Source: Cellulophaga sp. 20_2_10 (lineage in GTDB: Bacteria > Bacteroidota > Bacteroidia > Flavobacteriales > Flavobacteriaceae). Taken from it: a stretch of DNA of 64,000 bases. Below the pieces are notes generated by a model, which had not been told where the DNA came from, did not search any database, and saw nothing but the letters and a program-made list of their open reading frames with translations. Shown one piece after another: positions 42,379-52,133 of the stretch. Positions within the stretch are counted from its first letter, which is position 1; every line of letters begins with the position of its first letter. Location: the NCBI RefSeq assembly GCF_023476645.1, contig NZ_JAMCOJ010000005.1, positions 287,730-351,729 on the forward strand, given 5' to 3'. Position numbers and translations under genes: made by a program.

Positions 42379-43932
42379 ATGTCAAAAATAGCAGCAACTT
42401 TTGGAATAGAAAGCGCCTTAAAACAATTAGGCCTTAAAGATATTAACGAAGGAACCTCAACGGGTTCTACTAATTTTTCTAGCGGAGATATTATAGAGAG
42501 TTATTCTCCCGTAGATGGTAAACTTATTGGTAAAGTAAAAGCCACCACTAAAGAAGATTATGCCAAAGTAATGCAAGCTGCTACTTCTGCTTTTAAAACT
42601 TGGAGAACAACACCAGCTCCTTTACGTGGAGAAATTGTACGTCAGTTTGGAGATAAATTAAGAGAAAAAAAAGAAGCTCTTGGTAAACTTGTTTCTTATG
42701 AAATGGGTAAAAGTTATCAAGAAGGTTTAGGAGAGGTACAAGAAATGATAGACATCTGTGATTTTGCAGTAGGTTTATCTAGACAATTACACGGTCTTAC
42801 AATGCACTCTGAACGTCCAGGGCATAGAATGTACGAGCAGTACCACCCGCTTGGTGTTGTAGGTATAATTTCTGCTTTTAATTTCCCTGTTGCAGTTTGG
42901 GCTTGGAATACAGCTTTAGCTTGGATTTGTGGAGATGTTTGTGTTTGGAAACCTAGTGAAAAAACACCAATGTGTGGTGTTGCTTGCCAAAACATAGCTG
43001 CAGAGGTATTTGCTGCTAACGGCTTACCGGAGGGTATATGTAACCTAATTAATGGTGATTATGCTGTTGGTGAAATGATGACAAAAGATACTCGTGTCCC
43101 TTTAATTTCTGCTACAGGATCTACAAGAATGGGTAAAATTGTTGCCAAAGAAGTTGCTGGTCGTTTAGGAAACACTTTATTAGAATTGGGTGGTAATAAT
43201 GCAATTATTGTTACTCCAGATGCAGATATTAAAATGACAGTTATTGGTGCCGTATTTGGCGCCGTAGGTACAGCTGGTCAACGTTGTACTTCTACTCGTA
43301 GATTAATTATACACGAATCTATGTACGATAAGGTAAAAGAAGCTGTAGTAAGTGCATACAACCAATTACGTATTGGAAACCCGTTGGACGAAAACAACCA
43401 TGTTGGTCCAATTATAGATAAAGACGCAGTAAAAATGTACCAAAATGCACTGGAAAAAGTAGTTGCAGAAGGCGGTAGTCTTGTTGTTGAAGGAGGCGTA
43501 TTAGAAGGAGAAGGTTATGAAAGTGGTTGCTACGTAAAACCAGCAATCGCTGAAGCTAAAAACTCTTTTGAAATTGTACAGCATGAAACTTTTGCACCAA
43601 TTTTATATTTATTAAAATACTCGGGTACTATTGAAAATGCACTTGACATACAAAACGGTGTAGCACAAGGGTTATCTTCTGCTATTATGACAAACAACTT
43701 ACGAGAGGCAGAACACTTCTTATCTGTACAAGGATCAGATTGTGGTATTGCGAACGTAAACATAGGAACTTCTGGTGCCGAAATAGGTGGTGCTTTTGGT
43801 GGTGAAAAAGAAACAGGTGGCGGACGAGAGTCTGGATCAGATGCTTGGAAAGTATATATGAGAAGACAAACAAATACAATTAACTATACTACAGAGCTAC
43901 CTTTGGCTCAAGGTATTAAATTTAACTTATAA
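42379..43932 (+). CDS. Aldehyde dehydrogenase, ALDH7/AmaB-like
   Basis: I choose the ATG at 42379 (MSKIAATFGIESALKQLGL, 517 aa). An earlier frame start at 42340 falls inside the promoter. ALDH7 features include NEGTSTGS, SPVDGKLIGKV, the NAD site FNFPVAVWAWNTALAWICGDVCVWKPSEKTP, LLELGGNNA with the catalytic Glu, and the nucleophile Cys in GQRCTSTRRL. The family oxidises L-alpha-aminoadipate semialdehyde (lysine catabolism). Proximity to haaO raises a kynurenine-pathway semialdehyde as alternative substrate, but the sequence favours AmaB. Confidence 0.93.
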   Translation: MSKIAATFGIESALKQLGLKDINEGTSTGSTNFSSGDIIESYSPVDGKLIGKVKATTKEDYAKVMQAATSAFKTWRTTPAPLRGEIVRQFGDKLREKKEALGKLVSYEMGKSYQEGLGEVQEMIDICDFAVGLSRQLHGLTMHSERPGHRMYEQYHPLGVVGIISAFNFPVAVWAWNTALAWICGDVCVWKPSEKTPMCGVACQNIAAEVFAANGLPEGICNLINGDYAVGEMMTKDTRVPLISATGSTRMGKIVAKEVAGRLGNTLLELGGNNAIIVTPDADIKMTVIGAVFGAVGTAGQRCTSTRRLIIHESMYDKVKEAVVSAYNQLRIGNPLDENNHVGPIIDKDAVKMYQNALEKVVAEGGSLVVEGGVLEGEGYESGCYVKPAIAEAKNSFEIVQHETFAPILYLLKYSGTIENALDIQNGVAQGLSSAIMTNNLREAEHFLSVQGSDCGIANVNIGTSGAEIGGAFGGEKETGGGRESGSDAWKVYMRRQTNTINYTTELPLAQGIKFNL

Positions 43933-43954
43933 GGATAAGTACTACCCCTTATAA

Positions 43955-43992
43955 AAAGCCGCTGTTTACCTTATGTAGACAGCGGCTTTATT
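43955..43992 (+). terminator. Terminator after the ALDH gene
   Basis: AAAGCCGCTGT 43955-43965 and ACAGCGGCTTT 43979-43989 form a perfect 11-bp stem with a T-rich exit (TTTATT). Confidence 0.88.
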
Positions 43993-44024
43993 GTACCCAT
44001 TATATATAACTAAATCATTGAATA

Positions 44025-44075
44025 AAAAAAAACCCAAATTCAGTGCCGAACTTTTCGGGAGAACAGGGTTTTTTC
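44025..44075. terminator. Second hairpin with T-run in the 379-bp gap
   Basis: A run of A and CCC (44025-44034) pairs with GGGTTTTTT (44066-44074). An inner CCGA/TCGG pair (44046-44049 with 44055-44058) gives a branched or bulged arm. It resembles a terminator but with a long structured loop. No gene lies between it and the first terminator, so it may end an unrecognised small RNA. The rest of the gap holds nothing I recognise. Confidence 0.5.
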
Positions 44076-44311
44076 ATCTACTATGATACTTTAAAAGTAG
44101 AACTATTATCTCATATTTTTTCATACAAATATATATCTGTCTACAAACAATGTATATCTGGTAGCTTTTTGTACATAACTGGTATAATTACATATTGAAA
44201 GTAAAATAGTGATTAAATAAAGTTTAACAATGTACATTTCTTTAACATTTTTAACATTTTACATATTTTTTTTTCTAAATTGTAGCGTAAACACAAAAAA
44301 ACCAGACCATT

Positions 44312-45226
44312 ATGACAAAAAAACTAATGTATCTGCTCGGAATTATTATCACAATTCTGGTAGGAACTTACTTTTATTACACTTGTTGTTCAAGCTGCGG
44401 GACTACCGCAACAGATACTCCAGTTAATAAAAACCAAGAACAAGTAAAAACCCCTATTGTACAAGAAGCAACATCCTATCCTTTTTCTTTAGAAGGAAAT
44501 GGATTTAGCTATGATACAAACGACAACTTCAACTTTAATACATCGGGCTTTGCCATTTTAGATCCCTTATCTAAAAAAGTAGATAATGGTGTAGAGGCCA
44601 TAAAAAAGCATATAGAACAAGATTCTAAAAATGCAGTAACTATTACGGGTTATTATAAAGATAGTGAAACCAACAATTCTGCATTTCCTAATCTAGGTAT
44701 TGCTAGGGCTAATACCATTAAGAATTATATGGTTACTAAAGGCATACCATCTTCTAACCTTAATATAGCAGGGCAATTGAAAGAAGATATGGTTGCTAAA
44801 GATTCTGTTTATTTAGGTCCCGTTGCATACACTGTAGGTGTAAACGAAGATAATAGCGAACAAATGAGTACGCTGTATCAAAAAATAAAAGACAATCCTT
44901 TAGTTCTACATTTTAAAACAGGAGAAGCTGCTATTAGCTTAACTGTAGAACAACGTCAAAAAATTGCAGACATATCTACATATTTAGATAAAGTAGACGG
45001 CTCCCTTTGTACTGTTATAGGACATACAGATAATGTAGGAGATAGAAATAACAATATAAGCTTGGGTCTTAGTAGAGCAGAATTTGCAAAACAATACCTA
45101 GTAAATAATGGTATTTCTGCTACCAAAGTTAGTGCTTCTTCTAAAGGTCCAGACGTACCTATAGAAAGCAACGACACAGAAGAAGGCAAAGCAAAGAATA
45201 GAAGAACAGTAGTAACATTAAAGTAA
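44312..45226 (+). CDS. Membrane-anchored protein with two OmpA-like modules
   Basis: The 304-aa protein has an N-terminal membrane segment or signal (about 5-25, ending in CCSSC, which may be lipidated or disulfide-bonded), a first degenerate OmpA-like module (about 85-165, AVTITGYYKDSE and NLGIARANTIKNYMVTKGI), and a canonical C-terminal OmpA domain (about 200-304, VIGHTDNVGDRNNN, LSRAEFAKQYLVNNGI, KAKNRRTVVTL). The double-module arrangement is unusual. The next gene (HhH protein) starts 22 bp downstream, so they are probably in one operon. Confidence 0.85.
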   Translation: MTKKLMYLLGIIITILVGTYFYYTCCSSCGTTATDTPVNKNQEQVKTPIVQEATSYPFSLEGNGFSYDTNDNFNFNTSGFAILDPLSKKVDNGVEAIKKHIEQDSKNAVTITGYYKDSETNNSAFPNLGIARANTIKNYMVTKGIPSSNLNIAGQLKEDMVAKDSVYLGPVAYTVGVNEDNSEQMSTLYQKIKDNPLVLHFKTGEAAISLTVEQRQKIADISTYLDKVDGSLCTVIGHTDNVGDRNNNISLGLSRAEFAKQYLVNNGISATKVSASSKGPDVPIESNDTEEGKAKNRRTVVTLK

Positions 45227-45248
45227 TAACACATAAATTAAATTAAAC

Positions 45249-45839
45249 ATGGAAAACACAAACATCTGGTGTTGGATTATACCTGCTTTAGTAGGTATAA
45301 TTTGCGCAATTCTAGGTTACCTAATAGGAAGAGGAAACAAAGAAGTAATAGACAACTCTGAGGATCTTCAAATCTGGAAAGACAAGAACTCTAAGCTTGT
45401 TACAGACAAAGACCAACTTGCAGCTAACAATTCACAATTACAGGCAGATTTAGATGCGTGTAGAGCAAAAGCTAAGGTTGCACCAGCTGTTGTAGCACCA
45501 GTTGCTATGGCGCCAACTCCTACCGAAAATACAGGTATTGCTTTTGATGCGCTTGCAGCTAAGACAGCTTTTGGTAAAAAAGTAAAACAAGATGATTTAA
45601 AACTAGTTGAAGGTATTGGTCCTAAAATTGAAGGTTTATTCCATAATTTTGATATTAAAACTTGGAAAGCTTTATCTGAAGCTCCTGTTGCAAAATGTCA
45701 AGAGGTTTTAAATTCTGGTGGCGAACGTTATAGAATACACGACCCTTCTTCTTGGCCTATGCAAGCCAAAATGTGTTATGAAGGTAAGTGGGCCGACTTA
45801 AAAAAGTGGCAAAGTGAGCATAAACATGGTAAATTATAA
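45249..45839 (+). CDS. Membrane-anchored helix-hairpin-helix protein
   Basis: The 196-aa protein has one N-terminal membrane segment (WIIPALVGIICAILGYLIG, about 9-27), a coiled-coil stretch (about 35-72), an Ala/Pro-rich linker, and a C-terminal HhH-like domain (QDDLKLVEGIGPKIEGLFHNFDIKTWKALSEAP) like the helix-hairpin-helix/DUF4332-type domains that bind nucleic acids, ending in KMCYEGKWADLKKWQ. Similar transmembrane-plus-HhH proteins recur next to OmpA-domain genes in flavobacteria. The function is unknown. Confidence 0.8.
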   Translation: MENTNIWCWIIPALVGIICAILGYLIGRGNKEVIDNSEDLQIWKDKNSKLVTDKDQLAANNSQLQADLDACRAKAKVAPAVVAPVAMAPTPTENTGIAFDALAAKTAFGKKVKQDDLKLVEGIGPKIEGLFHNFDIKTWKALSEAPVAKCQEVLNSGGERYRIHDPSSWPMQAKMCYEGKWADLKKWQSEHKHGKL

Positions 45840-45858
45840 ATATTTACAATCAAATAAA

Positions 45859-45891
45859 AAAACCCGATTCTATTATATAGAATCGGGTTTT
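45859..45891. terminator. Bidirectional terminator between convergent genes
   Basis: AAAACCCGATTCTA 45859-45872 and TAGAATCGGGTTTT 45878-45891 form a perfect 14-bp stem with a 5-nt loop, with A/T runs on both sides. It serves the HhH gene and the response regulator gene. Confidence 0.93.
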
Positions 45892-45949
45892 ACTTTTTAT
45901 CAAAAGTTTCTTACTCCATAAAATAGTATAAATTAAACTAGTGAACCCC

Positions 45950-46714
45950 TTACTGCTCTAACCACTTTCTAAACTCTGCTGTCGTAGACGAGCTTGTCAT
46001 TACTTTTTCTTTTATACCATTCATTTTTAAAAGTAATCTATTTTTAAAATGACTTTCTATATTTTCTATGTAGTCTATGTTTATTAGCTCACTTCTATTT
46101 ATTTTAAAAAACTTAGCTGGGTGTAGTTGCTGGTAAATTGTTCCTAGATTTAATGAAATTGTATATCGTTTACCGTTAGCATCTGTAGCAATACAAAAAT
46201 CTCCTGAGGCTTCAACCTTACAAATTTCTGAAACATTTAAAAGCTGAATTCCATTTGCCTTTTTAATTACAAATCGTTTTTTGTAATTATTATGCTCTTC
46301 TTGCAAAGCGAGTTTAAGCTCAGAAATAGTTTTTCCAGAAAGGGAGTTATAATCACCTTGGTTAAACAAAGCCTGGTATTTTTCCATTGCCTTTTTAAAG
46401 TCCAATTGTGTGTATGGCTTTAGTATATATGCAATACCGTTTGTATTAAATGCTTCGAACAAATACTCGTCATGCGCAGAACAAAATAGTATTGGCACGT
46501 CTATAGAAACCTCGTTATACAAATCAAAAGAAACCCCGTCTAACAATTGAATATCAGATAGTATAAAATCGTATTTATTTGCAGCTAAAAACTGTTTCCC
46601 CTCTACATTAGAACGTGCCCAATCATGAGGAATATCTTCTTCATAATAATCCTTAACAAAAGAAACTAGTTTTTGGTATGCTGGTATCTCATCTTCTAAA
46701 ATTAAAATTCTCAT
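45950..46714 (-). CDS. LytTR-type response regulator
   Basis: I choose the ATG at 46712-46714 (MRILILEDE, 254 aa), which starts 4 nt after the kinase stop. An earlier start (6 codons longer) would overlap the kinase. A receiver domain (about 1-115) has acidic LEDEI, phospho-acceptor Asp in FILSDIQLLDG (about 51) and CSAHDEY and KPYT conserved segments. A LytTR DNA-binding domain (about 155-254) has VSEICKVEASGDFCIATDANGKRY and KINRSELINIDYIENIE. It forms a LytS/LytR-type pair with the kinase and may control the neighbouring outer-membrane protein. Confidence 0.93.
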   Translation of the reverse strand: MRILILEDEIPAYQKLVSFVKDYYEEDIPHDWARSNVEGKQFLAANKYDFILSDIQLLDGVSFDLYNEVSIDVPILFCSAHDEYLFEAFNTNGIAYILKPYTQLDFKKAMEKYQALFNQGDYNSLSGKTISELKLALQEEHNNYKKRFVIKKANGIQLLNVSEICKVEASGDFCIATDANGKRYTISLNLGTIYQQLHPAKFFKINRSELINIDYIENIESHFKNRLLLKMNGIKEKVMTSSSTTAEFRKWLEQ

Positions 46715-46718
46715 TGCC

Positions 46719-47729
46719 TTAATTTTCTTCAATCAATTTAATAATCGGAATAGAAATAATAAACTCTTTGTCCGTATTTATTATTAATACGTCTTTGTGT
46801 GATAATAATTTATAACGTGCTTTTAAGTTCTCTAGACCCGTACCAAACGATTCGTTTTTTGATATAATATTAGATCTAGTATTAGACACTTTTAAGACGT
46901 TCTCACTAACAGATATTACTGTTTTTATACTGTTATTCTTATTTGGTTTATTGTGCTTAACAACATTCTCTAACAAGGCTTGTATGGCTCCTGTAGGTAT
47001 AAACTTATCCTCAATAGTTGTTTCTTTTTCAATTCTAAAATCATAATCGTTTCCAAAACGTGTTTTTATTAAAAACATATAATTTTCCGCCAACTGAATT
47101 TCTTCAGACAACTCCATAACTTCTGCATCTTTCGTTTTTATTAAGTACCTATATATTAATGATAAACGATTAATATATTCTTTTGCTCTTTTGGTATCAC
47201 TATCTATTAAAGAGTCTAAGGTATTTAGGTTATTAAATAAAAAATGGGGGTCTATTTGCGAGCGTAATAATTTAAGCTCGTTTTCTTTTTGTTGCTTTTC
47301 AAACTTTAATAATTGGTTTTGTCCTTCGTAAAACTTTTTAGTGAGTAATAAAGCAAAAGGAAAAGCAGTATCGCTGGCACCTCTGTTTATCATTTTTATA
47401 ACAAAATCTAAGCCTCTAGGAAACTTACTCCAATCGCTTTCTCCTGTCCAATACCCAATTGTAAATTGAATTCCGGTAAGTACAATTAAAATAAGCACCC
47501 CCAAAACGGTAAACAGTATATACTTTTTTTCTTTTACAAACTTTGGTATTAACCAAAAAACAAACAAGAAAATAATAGCACTTATTGTTATTAAATCTGT
47601 TGGGAAATCTAAAAGATACTCCTTAAGCATAGCGTCTTTTTTATAATACTCTATGCCTTGTATAGAAAAAGAAACTATAAAATAAACTACCATAAGTAGC
47701 ACATCAGATTTGTTTACTTTTTTGTTCAT
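46719..47729 (-). CDS. LytS-type sensor histidine kinase
   Basis: The 336-aa membrane kinase has four N-terminal membrane segments (about 10-27, 42-61, 69-91, 120-140) without a large sensor domain, a coiled-coil linker, the His_kinase domain with phospho-acceptor His in LRSQIDPHFLFNNLNTLDSLI (about 158), and a GHKL ATPase with ALLENVVKHNKPN and GTGLENLKARYKLL. It is 15 bp after the OMP gene stop, so the three genes (OMP, kinase, regulator) look like one operon. Confidence 0.92.
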   Translation of the reverse strand: MNKKVNKSDVLLMVVYFIVSFSIQGIEYYKKDAMLKEYLLDFPTDLITISAIIFLFVFWLIPKFVKEKKYILFTVLGVLILIVLTGIQFTIGYWTGESDWSKFPRGLDFVIKMINRGASDTAFPFALLLTKKFYEGQNQLLKFEKQQKENELKLLRSQIDPHFLFNNLNTLDSLIDSDTKRAKEYINRLSLIYRYLIKTKDAEVMELSEEIQLAENYMFLIKTRFGNDYDFRIEKETTIEDKFIPTGAIQALLENVVKHNKPNKNNSIKTVISVSENVLKVSNTRSNIISKNESFGTGLENLKARYKLLSHKDVLIINTDKEFIISIPIIKLIEEN

Positions 47730-47744
47730 TAAACAGTTTTTCTT

Positions 47745-50099
47745 TTAATTGTTATCATCAATTCTGTTTTGCTCTTCTTTAGATGAGTTTTCTCTATTTT
47801 TCTGTTTTCCGTATGTAGAACCAAAACTGTAAGAAACTCTTAATTGTACGTTTCTTCTAGACTCGTTACTTTCTACGTCTGCAAATAAATTATTGTAATT
47901 AATTTTACCAACATAACCTCTATTAAGTATTTTATTTAATCCTAAATTTACCTTTAGTTTATCATCTAAAAACGTTTTACCTAAAGAAAAATCTAAGCCA
48001 GCAAACCAATCTACATCTAAACCTCCATCTAGTGCTCCTGTACCGTAATTGCCACTAATTTCTGCATTAATTTCCCAAGGAAGCTCGTAACTGGCTTGTG
48101 TAAACCAAATTAAGCTCCATTTATCTAAATTTAAATTATCTGGTACAGATTCTAGTTTGTTGTAATTTACAATAAATCCAGTGTACCCATCTACGCCCTT
48201 TATAAAACTTAATGGTCCAAATAGTCTAAAATTCCAGTTTTCACTATCTGTTAAGTTAATAGTTGTTCTGCTAATTTCTGCCGTATCTGTATTTTGAGAT
48301 ACGTATTGAAACATAGCATCTTCTGTTTCACTATAACCAATAGTAAAAAACGGTTGACCATCAAAAGTTAAGTTAAACTGATAATTATTTGTAAAAGCTG
48401 GTTTCAAATTCTCATTTCCAACATCTGAAGATAGTGGATCATAATACGTTACAAAAGAATTTAGTGTGCTGTAACTTGGTCTGTTAATACGGTAACTATA
48501 CGCTACGTTTGCGCTTAAACTTTCACTTAATTTTTTACTCACAGACGCGCTTGGAAATAATTTAGATATTTTACGCTCTCTAGTTACATTGGTTGTATTA
48601 GACGTTCCTTTAGTAGTGCTGTCTTCAAAACGTAAACCACCAGAAAAAGACCATTTTCCGCTAGTTAAATTTAATTTAGAATACAAGGCAAAAATGTTTT
48701 CTTCAACCAAAAACCGGTTACTAGCAGCTTCATTAAACGTAAATTCTCCGTTTGTATCTTCACTAAAAGACATTAAATCGCTATCTGTGTCTACTTCTGC
48801 ATACTTACTACCAAAACTAAGTTTAAAGTCTTTTGTAAATTGTTTAGCGTAGTCTACTTTATAGGTTTTAATTTGGTATTCGCCATCTTGTAAATAACGT
48901 TGATTTGTATAAGGTACTGTGCTACCCTCTAAAGAAGATATCGTATTAATATTATCATTGGTATAGTCTACAAAATTAAAATCTACCGTTAACTTTTGTT
49001 TTTCTGTTTTGTATTCGTAATACGGGTTAACATTAAATACTGTTTGATCTCTATTAAAACTATTTTGAGACAGTAAATAATCTGTACCATTAGTGCCTGT
49101 AATTATATTACTACTTTTAGAGTTACGGTCAGAGTTTGTATTAATGTTCCTAACACCAACTCCTATAGTGTGTTCTTCTGTAATGTAATAATCTACATTA
49201 CCGCTTACTCTTGCAGTTTTAGGGTTATAAGGCTCTATTGTAGCTTGGTCATATGTTGCGCCATCTACGGTTCTTTTAATAAATAAATCTTCTCTCCAAG
49301 TTGGACTAGAATATCCTGCACCTGCTTGCCAATTTAATTTGTTTTTGTAACTACCAATAGAAGCACTTGTACCATATTCTACACCTTCATCCTCGCCAAC
49401 CCAGCCTACAACGGTGCCGTTTGTACCTAGCCTTACATTTTTCTTTAGTATAATGTTTATAATTGGTCCAGAACCTGCAGCATCAAACTCGGCACCAGGT
49501 TGCTCTACCATTTCTACTCTGGCTATGTTATCTGCAGGCATATCGCGCAGCAAAGTACTCATATCCATATAATCGGTAGTTTTACCATTAATTAAAATTC
49601 TAAGATTGTTTTGCCCTGCATAACTTATACCGTTGTTGGTTACAATTACACCTGGAACACGCTTCATGACATCTTTTAAATTAGAATTTATCATTTCAGA
49701 ATTTTCTAAGTCTACAATAAGTTTTTCTGCAGTTTGCCTAATTACAGGTCTTTTACTTTTTACAACAACCTCATCTAAAGATTCTGCTTCTTCATTTAAT
49801 ATAAAATCTATGCTTTTGTCCGTTGCTAACTCAAATTCTTTAGAAGCCTTGGTTTTAAAACCCAACATAGAAACCTCTATATAATACGTTCCGTTTTTTA
49901 TTGAGTTAAAGGCATATGCGCCCTGTTTATCTGATATGGTTCCAGTGACAACATCTTTAGTAGATTGATTGTATAAAATTACATTGGCGTACTCTAAGGG
50001 TATGTTGTTTTCTGTTACTAGCCCAGAAATTTTGTTTTGTGCCTGGGTAGATAATACTCCTAGAAGTAAAATAAAAATAGTTCTTGTTAACGTTTTCAT
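47745..50099 (-). CDS. Outer-membrane beta-barrel protein with carboxypeptidase-like domain
   Basis: The 784-aa protein has a signal peptide (ILLLGVLSTQAQ), an N-terminal carboxypeptidase-like regulatory domain (about 23-105, KISGLVTENNIPLEYANVILYN), a plug-like domain (about 120-220, VMKRVPGVIVTNNGISYAGQNNLRILINGK) and a C-terminal OMP_b-brl_3-type barrel (about 240-784). It lacks a clear TonB box, like many OMP_b-brl_3 proteins. It is translated immediately before the LytS/LytR-type genes. Confidence 0.9.
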   Translation of the reverse strand: MKTLTRTIFILLLGVLSTQAQNKISGLVTENNIPLEYANVILYNQSTKDVVTGTISDKQGAYAFNSIKNGTYYIEVSMLGFKTKASKEFELATDKSIDFILNEEAESLDEVVVKSKRPVIRQTAEKLIVDLENSEMINSNLKDVMKRVPGVIVTNNGISYAGQNNLRILINGKTTDYMDMSTLLRDMPADNIARVEMVEQPGAEFDAAGSGPIINIILKKNVRLGTNGTVVGWVGEDEGVEYGTSASIGSYKNKLNWQAGAGYSSPTWREDLFIKRTVDGATYDQATIEPYNPKTARVSGNVDYYITEEHTIGVGVRNINTNSDRNSKSSNIITGTNGTDYLLSQNSFNRDQTVFNVNPYYEYKTEKQKLTVDFNFVDYTNDNINTISSLEGSTVPYTNQRYLQDGEYQIKTYKVDYAKQFTKDFKLSFGSKYAEVDTDSDLMSFSEDTNGEFTFNEAASNRFLVEENIFALYSKLNLTSGKWSFSGGLRFEDSTTKGTSNTTNVTRERKISKLFPSASVSKKLSESLSANVAYSYRINRPSYSTLNSFVTYYDPLSSDVGNENLKPAFTNNYQFNLTFDGQPFFTIGYSETEDAMFQYVSQNTDTAEISRTTINLTDSENWNFRLFGPLSFIKGVDGYTGFIVNYNKLESVPDNLNLDKWSLIWFTQASYELPWEINAEISGNYGTGALDGGLDVDWFAGLDFSLGKTFLDDKLKVNLGLNKILNRGYVGKINYNNLFADVESNESRRNVQLRVSYSFGSTYGKQKNRENSSKEEQNRIDDNN

Positions 50100-50230
50100 G
50101 ACTGTTGATTATGATTGATGCTATAAATGTATATGAATTAAGTACTTATAAAAATCATTTTCTGACAAATTGGGGTAAAAAAGGGGTGAACCCTATTTTT
50201 TTATTGACCAGTTGTTACTCCCTAAAACAA

Positions 50231-50258
50231 AAAAAGGCTCCCTATAATAGGAAGCCTT
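50231..50258 (-). terminator. Terminator of the antiporter gene
   Basis: AAGGCTCCCTAT 50234-50245 pairs with ATAGGAAGCCTT 50247-50258 with one wobble. On the minus strand a run of seven T follows. Confidence 0.85.
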
Positions 50259-50279
50259 ACGATATAAAGAACTTAATTT

Positions 50280-52133
50280 TTATTCTTCTTCTGATGTTTC
50301 TGCTTGGGTATCAACATCAAACATTTTACCTAAATATACCAGCTGAAACTCTTCTGTTATGTCTGTAAATTCTTTACTAAATGAAGATATAATATGAAGC
50401 TCACCATCTGGAAACTTTAAAAATAAAGGCACTATATTTTCATCTGCTTTTGTAATCTCTATTAAACCTTCATAATGGGTTTGATCTTTTAATTTTATTT
50501 CGTGTATAGCTGGGTATTTACGAGTTATTTCTGTAAGCCTAATAAAATCATCTGTATGAGAAAACAAACCTTCTTTAGGGTTATTCTCTGGGTCATTCAT
50601 CTCATCTGCATTTACCAATCTAAAAGATCCGTTTTCACCAAATTGCTTTCCAAACTTTTTAACTGCAAAATTATTAATATCTGAGTTTGCTGTAAGTGCC
50701 ATAACGTAACCCATATCACTTAACTCAATATTATCTGTTAAAGAATCTGAATAAATATTAGCGTTAATAGCATCTAAACCTAAACTTTTTGCCTTGTTTA
50801 TATTGGTCTGGTTATTATCTATTAATACCACATGTCTATTATGGTCATTTAAGTAATTAGCAATTAATCTAGATAATTTGGAGCCACCAATAATTAAAAT
50901 ACCCTCCGATCTTTTTAAGAAAACACCAACCAGTTTTGCAAACATCCTTGCGGTAGTTGCATTAAGTAAAACCGTACCTAATACAATAACAAAAACCAAA
51001 GGAGTAATATAATCTGCCCCAGGAACACCCTTAGAAAATAATTTAGAACCAAATAAAGAAGCTATACCTGCTGCAACAATACCTCTTGGGCCAACCCAAC
51101 TAATAAATAGTTTTTCGTTTAACTTTAAATTAGAACCTCTTGTACTTAAAAAGACACCCAAAGGCCTTACTAAAAAAACAATAATTGCGAATAATATCAA
51201 AGTATTCCAATTGTAAATAAGCTCTAAATCTGATATATTAATATTTGCAGATAGTAGTATAAATAAGATAGATATTAACAACACACTTAAAGATTCTTTA
51301 AAGTAAAGTAACTCCTTAATATTTGGTAAATCTGTGTTCCCCATAACCATACCCATAACTACTACTGCTAATAAACCAGACTCGTGTGCAAAAACATCTG
51401 ACATTACAAAAACAAGTAATACAATAGATAAAGACACTACATTAAGTAAATAGTGCGGTATAAAATTACGCTTTACAGCCGCTGTTAAACCGTGTGCAAA
51501 CGTAAAACCAAATGTGGTACCAAATAATAATATTTTACCAAACTCTACCAATGCCGTAAATGTAAAGTCACCACCACCACCAACACTAATAAACTCATAT
51601 ACCAGGACGGCAACCAAAGCACCAATAGGATCTATTAAAATACCTTCCCATTTAAGAACCGCAGAAATATCGTTTTTAAGCGGTATATTTCTTAAAATAG
51701 GTGTAATTACTGTTGGTCCTGTTACTATAATTAATCCTGAAAATAAAAATGAAATTGACCAGCTTAAACCCAAAATATAATGAGCAGCTACTCCAGCTCC
51801 AAAAAAAGTAACTAAAGAACCTAAAGTTATTAACTTAGAAATTACAGGACCTATATTTTTAATCTCTGACCGCTTTAGAGTTAAGCCGCCTTCAAACAAA
51901 ATAATACTAATTGCAAGGGACACAAAGTAGTACAAACTATCACCAGGAAAAAGACCTGTTTTTCCGTTCCAAATTGGCTCTATTATTTTACTACCATCTT
52001 CTGTAAAAAGAGTGGCTATAGGCCCTACAATTAGCCCTATTAAAATTAAGGGTAAAATTGCGGGTAATTTTAATTTCCAAGCAAACCATTGCGCTAGTAT
52101 TCCTAATATTATAATTCCGGCTAACTCCAGCAT
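50280..52133 (-). CDS. Cation:proton antiporter (CPA2/KefB-like) with TrkA-N domain
   Basis: The 617-aa protein has about 12 membrane segments in the first 400 residues (LELAGIIILGILAQWFAW, LFEGGLTLKRSEIKNIGP, GPRGIVAAGIASLFGSKL), typical of sodium/proton antiporters. A cytoplasmic TrkA-N nucleotide-binding domain (about 405-520) follows, with ILIIGGSKLSRLIANYL and HVVLIDNN. It likely exchanges Na+ or K+ for protons with ligand gating. It is divergent from a universal stress protein gene, a frequent neighbourhood for ion transporters. Confidence 0.93.
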   Translation of the reverse strand: MLELAGIIILGILAQWFAWKLKLPAILPLILIGLIVGPIATLFTEDGSKIIEPIWNGKTGLFPGDSLYYFVSLAISIILFEGGLTLKRSEIKNIGPVISKLITLGSLVTFFGAGVAAHYILGLSWSISFLFSGLIIVTGPTVITPILRNIPLKNDISAVLKWEGILIDPIGALVAVLVYEFISVGGGGDFTFTALVEFGKILLFGTTFGFTFAHGLTAAVKRNFIPHYLLNVVSLSIVLLVFVMSDVFAHESGLLAVVVMGMVMGNTDLPNIKELLYFKESLSVLLISILFILLSANINISDLELIYNWNTLILFAIIVFLVRPLGVFLSTRGSNLKLNEKLFISWVGPRGIVAAGIASLFGSKLFSKGVPGADYITPLVFVIVLGTVLLNATTARMFAKLVGVFLKRSEGILIIGGSKLSRLIANYLNDHNRHVVLIDNNQTNINKAKSLGLDAINANIYSDSLTDNIELSDMGYVMALTANSDINNFAVKKFGKQFGENGSFRLVNADEMNDPENNPKEGLFSHTDDFIRLTEITRKYPAIHEIKLKDQTHYEGLIEITKADENIVPLFLKFPDGELHIISSFSKEFTDITEEFQLVYLGKMFDVDTQAETSEEE

